Below, one piece after another: positions 1 through 6,253 of a DNA stretch of 6,260 bases (position 1 is its first letter; every line of letters begins with the position of its first letter). The DNA lies in the NCBI GenBank assembly GCA_020024595.1, contig JAHHTO010000141.1:1-6260 (forward strand), written 5' to 3'. The DNA is from Schaedlerella sp. (lineage in GTDB: Bacteria > Bacillota > Clostridia > Lachnospirales > Lachnospiraceae). A model generated the notes under the pieces. It did no database searches. It was not told the DNA's origin and saw only the letters and a program-made list of their open reading frames with translations. The position numbers were made by a program, and so were the translations under genes.

Positions 1-11
1 GAAAGCAATAA

Positions 12-457
12 ATGTTTCTTTTATGTAAGTATTTGTTTAGGAAAAATGAAATTAAAAAGGATGAGGAATTTTACATAGCCGGAAGGTTTTCAGAAACGAA
101 AATCTCCTGGTTATTTTTATGTCCTGATATTCCAATTCTAACCGGGAATATCAAATTACGGGCAGGAAAGAAGGTGAAAATTATGCCACATATCGTACCG
201 GAAGTAAAGAGAACGGATTTACTGACGTATCTTAGAAACTACGAACCATCGGAACTTCTGAAGGCGGTGATGATGCAGGAATCCGGTGGACGGGGACTTG
301 ATCCTAAGATATGGAGACAAACCATGTGGGGATTGTCGAGCGTGTGGAGAATGGTGCTGTTTATACTGTTGAGGGAAACAGCAGCGATAAAGTGGCTACA
401 AATTCTTATATTGTTGGTAGCAGTGTGGTTTACGGGTATGGAATTCCAGTGTATTAA
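12..457 (+). pseudogene. Broken conjugative-element cell-wall hydrolase (lysozyme-like piece joined to CHAP-domain end)
   Basis: An open frame runs from ATG 12 to 461, but it mixes two parts. Residues about 79-98 end in AVMMQESGGRGLDP, which resembles the lysozyme/transglycosylase-like domain of conjugative-element hydrolases (CwlT/Orf14 type); E90 in the ESGG motif would be the catalytic glutamate. Right after this proline codon (303-305) the coding signal moves to another frame. From 308 to the TAA at 455-457 that frame reads DMETNHVGIVERVENG and on to VEGNSSDKV and YGYGIPVY, a typical CHAP peptidase C-terminus with its histidine (HVGIV). The rest of the lysozyme domain and the CHAP catalytic cysteine are missing, so an internal deletion plus frameshift best explains it. 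Intact relatives open gaps in peptidoglycan for conjugation. The first 60 or so residues are not recognisable and may not be native. The product is presumably non-functional. The family call is from remembered motifs, not a search. Confidence 0.72.
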
Positions 458-478
458 ATAATAGAGTAAAATAGATAC

Positions 479-507
479 TTGACTTTTATATATTACAGTT
501 GTAAGAT
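479..507 (+). promoter_or_regulatory. Sigma-A-type promoter of the PBP-lipoprotein operon
   Basis: TTGACT at 479-484 matches the -35 consensus in five of six positions. After a 17-bp spacer, TAAGAT at 502-507 serves as the -10 element. Transcription would begin near 514-515, about 35 bases before the ATG at 550. The left operator box (494-503) fills the end of the spacer and overlaps the -10, so a bound repressor would block RNA polymerase directly. The start site is inferred from spacing. Confidence 0.8.
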
Positions 508-534
508 TTATTAAAACTTACAACTGTAATATAT
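488..534. promoter_or_regulatory. Paired BlaI/MecI-type operator in an 18-bp perfect inverted repeat
   Basis: The arms at 488-505 and 517-534 are perfect reverse complements over 18 bp, separated by 11 bases. Each arm contains its own smaller dyad of the TACA-N2-TGTA form: TACAGTTGTA at 494-503 and TACAACTGTA at 519-528, with centres 25 bp apart. TACA/TGTA dyads are the known recognition element of BlaI and MecI dimers, and a blaI gene lies in the same window. The first box overlaps the -10 element; the second covers the region just downstream of the predicted transcription start. Two dimers could bind here. Because the left arm lies upstream of the transcription start, the repeat is better read as a DNA operator than as an RNA hairpin. 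Confidence 0.87.
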
Positions 535-538
535 TGAA

Positions 539-544
539 GAGGTG
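539..544 (+). promoter_or_regulatory. Ribosome binding site that fixes the PBP start
   Basis: GAGGTG at 539-544 matches the anti-Shine-Dalgarno sequence and lies 5 bases before ATG 550. The in-frame GTG at 544 uses the last base of this site, so it cannot sensibly be the start. The ATG at 550 is therefore preferred. Confidence 0.8.
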
Positions 545-549
545 TGTAT

Positions 550-2658
550 ATGAGTGAAAAGAAAAAGCAGAGAAGGAAAAGAAGAACTAAGAAAAAGATC
601 TTGGGAATCGTGATAATTGTTTCTTTAGTATTTTTAGGAACTGGTGTAATCCTCCTATTAAGAAATATTGGAGAAGAGAAACCAGAAGATTTGATTGTAA
701 AATACATGAACCATATTGAAAAGCAGGAATATGAAGAAATGTATGCAATGATTGACACAGATAATGCTTCTAATGAAGAAAAGAAGATGTTTATAGAACG
801 CAATACCAAGATTTATGAGGGAATAGGTATAAAAAATTTGAAATTAAGCGATATTGCAGCAGAAAGGGATATAGGGAAAAATATAACCGTTTCTTATGTT
901 ACATCTTTTGAAACAGTAGCAGGGGAAATAGAGTTTGAGAATCAGGCAGAATTTGTAGAACGAAAAGAGGGTTATAAATTACTGTGGCAGGATAGTTTGA
1001 TTTTTCCAGAATTGGAAAAAACAGATAAGATACAGGTTTCTGTGTCAGAAGCAGAACGTGGGCAGATTTTAGATCGGAATGGCAGAATGCTTGCTGGAAA
1101 GGCACTAGCTACTTCTGTTGGCGTTATTCCGGGAAAATTAGAAGAACATTCCTTGGAAGAATTGTCCGATTTGTTGGAAATAGACGAGGAAACAATAAAG
1201 AGTAATTTAGAGGCAAGTTGGGTAAAGGAAGATTCTTTTGTCCCAGTTTTAACAATTCAAAAAATACAGGAAATAGACTTGATGACAGCAGAACCGGATG
1301 GAGAGGTACTAAAAGAATATGAAAGACAGAAACAAATGATCGAGATACCAGGAGTAATGTTATCGGATGTTGAAACACGATCCTATGAATTAGGAGCAGC
1401 GGCGGCACATTTAATCGGCTATGTGCAGGCGGTTACTGCAGAAGATTTGGAAAATCATCCAAATGAAGGATATCATACGAATAGTGTGATTGGGAGAAGT
1501 GGAATTGAAGAATTGTATGAAAAAGAATTGAAAGGAAAAGATGGTTATGAAATCTGTATTGTGGATGAAAATGGAAATAGAAAGGAAAGTATTGCAAACG
1601 TTTTAAAGGAGGATGGAAAAGATGTTCAGCTTACAATAGATGCTGAGTTACAAATGGAATTATACGAACAATTCAAAGAAGATGCGGGGAGTTCTGTTGC
1701 AATGAATCCATACACAGGCGAAATATTAGCATTGGTCAGCACACCGGCGTATGATAGCAATGATTTTATCAAAGGAATGTCTTCAGAAAAATGGAATTCT
1801 TTAAATGAGGATGAAAAAAGACCATTATATAATCGCTTTCAGCAGATATGGTGTCCCGGTTCTACATTTAAACCTATTGTTGCAGGAATAGGGATAAAAA
1901 CAGGAATGATCGATCCAAATGACGATTTTGGTAACGAGGGGTTGTCTTGGCAGAAGGATTCTTCTTGGGGCTCTTATCAGGTGACAACTTTGCATGAGTA
2001 TGAGCCAGTTGTTATGCAGAATGCCCTGATTTATTCGGATAATATATATTTTGCAAAAGCAGCCTTAAAAATTGGATCAGAGAATTTTTCAAAATCTTTA
2101 GATGAAATCGGATTTAATCAGAAGCTGCCATTTGAAATACAGATGGTTGAGTCACAGTATTCCAATACAGATAAGATTGAAACAGAGATACAGTTGGCGG
2201 ACAGTGGTTATGGGCAGGGGCAAGTGTTAGTAAATCCAGTCCATCTTGCAAGTGTTTATACTGCTTTTTTAAATGAAGGAAATATGATAAAACCTTCTCT
2301 ATTGTATAAGGAAAATGCACAGGGAGATATATGGATTCCAGAAGCATTTCCAGCAGATGCTGTGATGGAAATAATGGAAGGATTAAAGGGAGTAATTAAT
2401 GATCCAAATGGAACAGGTCGGAGTGCATATAGAGAAGATGTTATTTTGGCTGGAAAAACAGGAACTGCTGAGTTGAAGGCGACAAAAGAGGACTCGACAG
2501 GAACGGAAATCGGATGGTTTTCTGTTTTTACGGCAGAAAAAAATGTGGAAAAACCGATTCTCATTATTAGTATGGTAGAAAATGTAAAAGACATAGGTGG
2601 TAGTGGATATGTTGTTAAAAAAGATAAAGCAATATTGGATCAGTATTTGTCAGAGTAG
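550..2658 (+). CDS. MecA/PBP2a-like class B penicillin-binding protein (D,D-transpeptidase)
   Basis: This 702-residue protein cross-links peptidoglycan stem peptides outside the membrane. After a very basic cytoplasmic start (KKKQRRKRRTKKK), one membrane segment spans about residues 17-38. Residues about 43-155 (starting near EDLIVKYMNHIEKQEYEEMY) resemble the NTF2-like MecA N-terminal domain. Residues about 162-355 form the PBP dimerisation domain, with its ERGQILDRNGRMLA motif. The transpeptidase domain follows from about 380. All three active-site motifs are intact: STFK with nucleophile S438 and K441, SDN at 496-498, and KTG at 636-638. Length and domain order match staphylococcal PBP2a (668 aa). 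The promoter carries a paired BlaI-type operator and blaI-blaR1 lies downstream, so beta-lactam-inducible target-bypass resistance is the likely role. Low drug affinity is inferred from architecture and context; the sequence alone cannot show it. It is not close enough for me to name it mecA. Its 3' end overlaps the next gene by 50 bases. Confidence 0.93.
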   Translation: MSEKKKQRRKRRTKKKILGIVIIVSLVFLGTGVILLLRNIGEEKPEDLIVKYMNHIEKQEYEEMYAMIDTDNASNEEKKMFIERNTKIYEGIGIKNLKLSDIAAERDIGKNITVSYVTSFETVAGEIEFENQAEFVERKEGYKLLWQDSLIFPELEKTDKIQVSVSEAERGQILDRNGRMLAGKALATSVGVIPGKLEEHSLEELSDLLEIDEETIKSNLEASWVKEDSFVPVLTIQKIQEIDLMTAEPDGEVLKEYERQKQMIEIPGVMLSDVETRSYELGAAAAHLIGYVQAVTAEDLENHPNEGYHTNSVIGRSGIEELYEKELKGKDGYEICIVDENGNRKESIANVLKEDGKDVQLTIDAELQMELYEQFKEDAGSSVAMNPYTGEILALVSTPAYDSNDFIKGMSSEKWNSLNEDEKRPLYNRFQQIWCPGSTFKPIVAGIGIKTGMIDPNDDFGNEGLSWQKDSSWGSYQVTTLHEYEPVVMQNALIYSDNIYFAKAALKIGSENFSKSLDEIGFNQKLPFEIQMVESQYSNTDKIETEIQLADSGYGQGQVLVNPVHLASVYTAFLNEGNMIKPSLLYKENAQGDIWIPEAFPADAVMEIMEGLKGVINDPNGTGRSAYREDVILAGKTGTAELKATKEDSTGTEIGWFSVFTAEKNVEKPILIISMVENVKDIGGSGYVVKKDKAILDQYLSE
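2595..2600 (+). promoter_or_regulatory. Candidate ribosome binding site of the lipoprotein gene, inside the PBP gene
   Basis: AGGTGG at 2595-2600 lies 8 bases before ATG 2609 and supports that start. A competing AGGAG at 2668-2672 lies 5 bases before an in-frame TTG at 2678, but starting there would leave a signal peptide with no positive charge and a very short hydrophobic core. The upstream site is therefore preferred, with moderate confidence. Confidence 0.5.
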
Positions 2659-3826
2659 TAAAAGAATAGGAGTATTATTGGCTGTATGTATGATTGTCTG
2701 TTCGGGATGTAGCGAAGTAGATTTAGATGAAAAGAAAGAGGAAAATGTTCAGAGTGTTCAACAAGAAAAAATGTCGAAAGATTTTGAAAATTTAATGGAA
2801 GGGGCCAGAGAACTGTATGAAAATGCAGCAGAAAATAGTCAATTACAAAAACAAGTAATAGAGTATCTAGGAGAAAAAGGATATGCAGCAGTGGATATCA
2901 ATAATCAAATTGACATGGTTCATGCAGAACAGGTAGAAGCGTATTGCGAAAAAGCGAAACAGGGAAAACCGGCAGAAGTTATTATATTTTTAGTGACGGA
3001 AGATGGCAGCGCGGTACGTTATGAATTGAATACAAACGGAGAGGAGATGGATGCCATCGTCAGTACAGTTCGTTGGACGGATAATAAACCTTGCATGGAT
3101 TATTATCACGAATTTCGTGTGTATTCATGGAAGTATACAGAAAAAGGATATTTTTTTATAGAAGAATATCATCCGCCAGGATTTGATGGAGCACCGGGAG
3201 AAACGGGATTTCGTGTAAAAGCTCTTGATCAGAAGCTTAGAGAGTTAAATCAAAAGTATGTGTTACCGATCGGATATGAATTGAATAATATGTTGATCAC
3301 TAATTGGTGTGAACAAGATTATTCAAATTTGAATTTTTACGATGTATTTGAATTGATGTATCCGCTTATATATGAACGAAACATTCCGTATACGGCAGAA
3401 GAGGGGGCAGAGTATCAGATACCAAAAGATGAGTTTGAAAATATATTTTATACCTATTTCCATATAAAACCGGAACAAATTCGAGAAAATGCAGACTTTG
3501 ATGTAAATACACAAAGCTACCGATACCGTCCGAGAGGAATGTATGATTGTGAGTTTCCTTATGGACCATATCCGGAAGTTATTTCCTATGAAGAATTGGG
3601 AGACGGGAAATTAAAGTTAATTATCGAAGCGGTTTGGGAGAGAAAAATGTTGGATCAGGTATTTAAAAGTGAGTTGATTGTTGAAACAGCAGAAGATGGA
3701 AAAATCCGTTATGTGTCCAATCATGTTTTGTCACCACAGGAGGATGAGCCGAGATGGTACAGACCAAGATTGACAGATGAATTGTGTGTACCAGAATTCG
3801 GTCTTTTTTGTAATCCAGGGAGATAA
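2609..3826 (+). CDS. Uncharacterised predicted lipoprotein, probably co-induced with the PBP; 3' end apparently frameshifted
   Basis: I do not recognise a characterised family. As read, the protein has 405 residues. Its N-terminus looks like a lipoprotein signal: positive residues (SKR), a hydrophobic core (IGVLLAVCMIV) and a lipobox-like CSGC with lipidation candidate C34. The -3 cysteine of that box is unusual. A charged linker (SEVDLDEKKEE) follows, then a mature domain rich in aromatic and acidic residues, so it probably sits on the outer face of the membrane. The Clostridia-associated family DUF6070 is the first I would test, from memory only. The gene overlaps the PBP gene by 50 bases, has no separate promoter that I see, and ends before a terminator, so it should be transcribed from the BlaI-controlled promoter. 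Helping cell-wall synthesis or sensing under beta-lactam stress is a guess from context. After residue 400 the frame ends in five codons (CNPGR) and a stop, while a coherent tail continues in another frame. Alternative starts are GTG 2597 and TTG 2678. Confidence 0.75.
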   Translation: MLLKKIKQYWISICQSSKRIGVLLAVCMIVCSGCSEVDLDEKKEENVQSVQQEKMSKDFENLMEGARELYENAAENSQLQKQVIEYLGEKGYAAVDINNQIDMVHAEQVEAYCEKAKQGKPAEVIIFLVTEDGSAVRYELNTNGEEMDAIVSTVRWTDNKPCMDYYHEFRVYSWKYTEKGYFFIEEYHPPGFDGAPGETGFRVKALDQKLRELNQKYVLPIGYELNNMLITNWCEQDYSNLNFYDVFELMYPLIYERNIPYTAEEGAEYQIPKDEFENIFYTYFHIKPEQIRENADFDVNTQSYRYRPRGMYDCEFPYGPYPEVISYEELGDGKLKLIIEAVWERKMLDQVFKSELIVETAEDGKIRYVSNHVLSPQEDEPRWYRPRLTDELCVPEFGLFCNPGR

Positions 3827-3887
3827 AGTGATTGTAACAGGTGTACTGTATAGTGCATCAGATATTGAAAGCCGACTAAAAGATTAG
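3807..3887 (+). other. Out-of-frame C-terminal tail of the lipoprotein gene, after a T6 tract
   Basis: Six T residues lie at 3804-3809. Removing one T lets the frame run on as LFVIQGDKVIVTGVLYS, then ASDIESRLKD, to the TAG at 3885-3887. The repaired protein would have 425 residues instead of 405. The tail has an alternating hydrophobic pattern typical of a beta strand followed by a charged helix, and it ends 33 bases before the terminator, as expected for a real gene end. A single-base insertion in the T tract, a sequencing error, slipped transcription or programmed frameshifting could all explain it. Confidence 0.68.
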
Positions 3888-3920
3888 ATGATAAAATCAA
3901 AAAAGAAAATATGAAACATC

Positions 3921-3966
3921 AGGCAGGATGTGTTCCCGTAAAAAGGAAAGTATCCTGCCTTTTTTT
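3921..3966 (+). terminator. Rho-independent terminator after the PBP-lipoprotein operon
   Basis: AGGCAGGAT at 3921-3929 pairs perfectly with ATCCTGCCT at 3952-3960. Two G-U pairs and a TTCC/GGAA inner stem (3933-3936 with 3945-3948) extend the hairpin, and six T residues follow at 3961-3966. It lies 33 bases after the repaired lipoprotein stop. Because a metK start fragment follows 21 bases later, it could instead be a leftover terminator from a metK leader; I see no SAM riboswitch core upstream. On the - strand the T-rich stretch is too far from the hairpin for a convincing terminator of blaR1. Confidence 0.88.
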
Positions 3967-3987
3967 CATGAAAGAGAGAAAATTCAT

Positions 3988-4041
3988 ATGAGAAAATTTT
4001 ATACAGCAGAAGCAGTAACAGAAGGACACCTGGACAAGATA
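3988..4041 (+). pseudogene. metK: N-terminal fragment of S-adenosylmethionine synthetase (metK remnant)
   Basis: From ATG 3988 the frame reads MRKFYTAEAVTEGHLDKI, which closely matches the conserved start of MetK (TSESVTEGHPDKI type). Intact MetK is about 390-400 residues and makes S-adenosylmethionine from methionine and ATP in the cytoplasm. Here only 18 codons remain, and the usual proline of EGHPDKI is replaced by leucine (CTG for CCG, one base). After ATA at 4039-4041 the match stops, and the sequence passes within 14 bases into the 3' end of blaR1 on the other strand. The frame stays open to 4137, but that part is antisense to blaR1. A purine-rich stretch at 3971-3980 stands where a ribosome site would be. 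This is a recombination scar, not a working gene. Confidence 0.75.
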
Positions 4042-4055
4042 CTACCCGCTTCTTG

Positions 4056-5852
4056 CTATTTCCATATATTCAGATCAGATAAGATGGACAGGGAAATTTC
4101 TGAAGCCTTTCCTCCGGTAGCATTATGTTCATTTTGAATATTAGTGGAAAAAAAGTAAGTATTATCTTGAACTTCTATGAAGCCGACAAACCAGCCATTT
4201 CTATCTTGTCCATTTACTCGTCCTGTTCCTGTCTTTCCGTAGAAATCTCCGCTTTCAGAGGTAGAAAGATGGATGGAATCTTTAACAGTACTGATATTAG
4301 CAGGAGCAAAGTCGAGGTTGTTTTGATATAGATTTTTTAAAAGTTCAACTTGTTCCACCGGGGAAATCTTTAAGGAGGACTCCATCCAGTAGGAAGAAAA
4401 ATCCCCGGAGATGTTTTCGTTTCCGTATCCTATTTGCTGAATGTATGATTTTACAGTGGAAGCACCGAGCTGTTTGTCGATTGATTCAAAATACCAGTTT
4501 ACAGATGAGTCCATTGCCGAGTGTAAGTTTTGGTCTGCGTTCCATGCTTCAAAAGGATAATTTTCTCCATTCCATTCTTTGAAAGAATTTTCCTGAGTGA
4601 TAAGTCCGTGTTCCAGTCCAAAGAGTGCGGTATATATTTTGTAGGTGGAATCCGGTGATACCCGCATAGTGGCATTTTCTTCATTGTATATGTTCCATGA
4701 GTCCTCTGCCATATCATAGAGGACAAAACTTCCACTATAATTTCCGAAGTAGGACGAAAGGTCAGTATAGGTTATATCCTCAGTAGAAGCATCCCACCGG
4801 TAACGCTCATCATCGGCTGCATAGGTAGAAACCAGAGGTACAAAACTAACTAAAATAGCAGCAATTATTCCGAATGCTGCAAAGCCTCGTATCAGATGCC
4901 AAAAAGAGGGCTTTTTATAAGAGGCAATATTTAGAATACGGCGTTTCATCTGCTTCATATTTCCACTTAATCCGGAAACGAAGGGAAATGGGGTGAGTGA
5001 TATTTTTTCTGCGAAGTTAATCAAGGTATTCCCATAGTCTTCATAATGTTCTTTATTAAGCATTTGAAGAACAGAAGTGTCACAGGCAACTTCTTTGTCA
5101 TTACGCATTTCCTTTAGTGCATACCAGACAAGAGGATTGAACCAGTAAATAATTCCTGCAAGGTTCATGAGGTAGTTGGTAAGGGCATCGTAATGTTTGT
5201 AATGTTGCAGCTCGTGGAAGAGCATATAGCGTAAATCCTTTTCTGTATAATCAGATATTAGATGGAGCGGAAGATAAATACAGGGCTTGAATAATCCGAC
5301 AATTACAGGAGATTTCAAAAATACGGTACTGTAAACAGGGATTGCTCTGGTAATATCCATTTCATCCAAACAGTTCTGAAACAGCCCTTGAATTTTTTTA
5401 TTTTGTAAAGGAAGTGCAGATTTTTTCAAAGCATTTAGGCGGGACAGTGATCTTGCTACTAAAATAATCATTGCCAACATACCGATCATCCATATTCCGA
5501 ACAGGATAATTCCTGCAGCAGAAGGTACTTCCCGGCTGACGGATAACGTGAAATCATTCATCCAGTTATCTGCAGCGGAAGGAGTAAGAGTGACAGGTTC
5601 TTTTGTGTTAGCTCCTAAATTGAATGTAGAAGGAGTCCTAAGCGCTTGAAACCATGAAAAAAGCGATGGCAATCTGTGCGGACGGATTGGAAGAAAGGGA
5701 ACCGCTAATAGCCCGAGAAACAAAAACCATATATTGTACTGCATCCGACTTGTCAGATTGTTTTGAAATATCCGTTTTGTAATTAAAAGGATGAGTACAA
5801 TTCCGCTGATAAAAATGTTGCAAAATAGAAAGCGTATCATAAAGCCAACCAT
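4056..5852 (-). CDS. blaR1: BlaR1/MecR1-type beta-lactam sensor and M56 metalloprotease
   Basis: This 598-residue integral membrane protein senses beta-lactams outside the cell and signals by proteolysis inside. Membrane segments are visible at about 7-25, 38-57, 110-134 and 320-342. The cytoplasmic M56 zinc protease domain has HELQH at 213-217 and a downstream NDKEVACD segment (E254, D258) that would supply the third zinc ligand. KRR at 303-305 resembles the basic site where staphylococcal BlaR1 cuts itself. The extracellular C-terminal domain is the penicillin-binding, class D beta-lactamase-like sensor: STYK with acylated S402 and K405, SVN at 450-452, and KTG at 540-542. All key motifs are present, and the length matches the family (about 585-600). 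ATG 5852 lies 8 bases after GGAGG (5865-5861) and one base after the blaI stop, so the pair is translationally coupled. It could be named mecR1, given the PBP target; the sequence does not decide. Confidence 0.95.
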   Translation of the reverse strand: MVGFMIRFLFCNIFISGIVLILLITKRIFQNNLTSRMQYNIWFLFLGLLAVPFLPIRPHRLPSLFSWFQALRTPSTFNLGANTKEPVTLTPSAADNWMNDFTLSVSREVPSAAGIILFGIWMIGMLAMIILVARSLSRLNALKKSALPLQNKKIQGLFQNCLDEMDITRAIPVYSTVFLKSPVIVGLFKPCIYLPLHLISDYTEKDLRYMLFHELQHYKHYDALTNYLMNLAGIIYWFNPLVWYALKEMRNDKEVACDTSVLQMLNKEHYEDYGNTLINFAEKISLTPFPFVSGLSGNMKQMKRRILNIASYKKPSFWHLIRGFAAFGIIAAILVSFVPLVSTYAADDERYRWDASTEDITYTDLSSYFGNYSGSFVLYDMAEDSWNIYNEENATMRVSPDSTYKIYTALFGLEHGLITQENSFKEWNGENYPFEAWNADQNLHSAMDSSVNWYFESIDKQLGASTVKSYIQQIGYGNENISGDFSSYWMESSLKISPVEQVELLKNLYQNNLDFAPANISTVKDSIHLSTSESGDFYGKTGTGRVNGQDRNGWFVGFIEVQDNTYFFSTNIQNEHNATGGKASEISLSILSDLNIWK

Positions 5853-5853
5853 A

Positions 5854-6240
5854 TCACTTGCCTCCTTTTTTGGATTTCTTAGAAAGAAGGGCGCGTAAAG
5901 AGTCTATATCATCTTCTGAAAGCCGGTCATTTTCTATATAGGCTGACAGCATGGCAGTAATGTTACCGTCATAAAAACGTTTCAGAAAAGAATTGCTTTC
6001 TTGATCGATATATTCACTTTCCTGCACTAAGGGGGTATAAACAAATACCCGGCTTTGTTTTTCATAGGATAATGCCCCTTTTGTCACAAGGCGCTTAATT
6101 AAAGTTTGAATAGTTTTGGGGCTCCAAACAGTAGTTTGGGTTAGCCTTTCTGTTATTTCATTGGTGCTGATCGGTGAGTGTTTCCATACAACTTTCATGA
6201 CTTCAAATTCAGCTTCAGAAATTTGTGGCATTGCAGTCAT
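5854..6240 (-). CDS. blaI: BlaI/MecI-family winged-helix repressor
   Basis: This 128-residue cytoplasmic DNA-binding protein represses beta-lactam resistance genes as a dimer. The N-terminal winged helix spans about residues 5-72 (ISEAEFEVMKVVWKHSPIS, then WSPKTIQTLIKRLVTKGAL, with the wing at SRVFVYTPLV). Residues about 75-120 form the dimerisation helices, and the tail is lysine-rich (KKSKKGGK). Length matches BlaI/MecI (123-128 aa). Aligning by eye with MecI places A100-Y101 where staphylococcal repressors are cut (N101-F102), so the scissile pair differs but keeps an aromatic second residue. ATG 6240 lies 7 bases after GGAGGG (6253-6248). blaI comes first, with blaR1 one base behind. Its likely target in this window is the paired operator at 488-534. 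Its own promoter, and any autoregulatory operator, lie beyond the right edge. Confidence 0.95.
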   Translation of the reverse strand: MTAMPQISEAEFEVMKVVWKHSPISTNEITERLTQTTVWSPKTIQTLIKRLVTKGALSYEKQSRVFVYTPLVQESEYIDQESNSFLKRFYDGNITAMLSAYIENDRLSEDDIDSLRALLSKKSKKGGK

Positions 6241-6247
6241 ATTAAAT

Positions 6248-6253
6248 CCCTCC
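6248..6253 (-). promoter_or_regulatory. Ribosome binding site of blaI
   Basis: On the - strand GGAGGG lies 7 bases before ATG 6240. This favours that start over the in-frame ATG three codons later (6231). Confidence 0.75.

Noticed and set aside
488..534. The 18-bp inverted repeat as a transcription terminator or RNA attenuator
   Set aside because: No T run follows either arm, and the left arm lies upstream of the predicted transcription start. The nested TACA/TGTA dyads fit a protein operator.
544..549. GTG 544 as the PBP start, two codons upstream of ATG 550
   Set aside because: The GTG is part of the GAGGTG ribosome binding site, so it would have no site of its own; ATG 550 has correct spacing.
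486..2594. Several - strand open frames across the PBP gene
   Set aside because: They lie antisense to a gene with clear domains and motifs, and their translations show no recognisable protein features.
3880..3990. A SAM riboswitch ahead of the metK fragment
   Set aside because: Only a terminator hairpin is present; no aptamer core or antiterminator is visible, and coding sequence ends at 3887.
3928..4137. A 69-codon + strand gene covering the metK match
   Set aside because: Its first part lies in the terminator hairpin and its last part is antisense to blaR1. Only the 18 codons from 3988 resemble a real protein.
4056..4800. A class D beta-lactamase gene on the - strand
   Set aside because: The STYK, SVN and KTG motifs belong to the C-terminal sensor domain of the continuous 598-residue BlaR1, behind membrane segments and a zinc protease domain.
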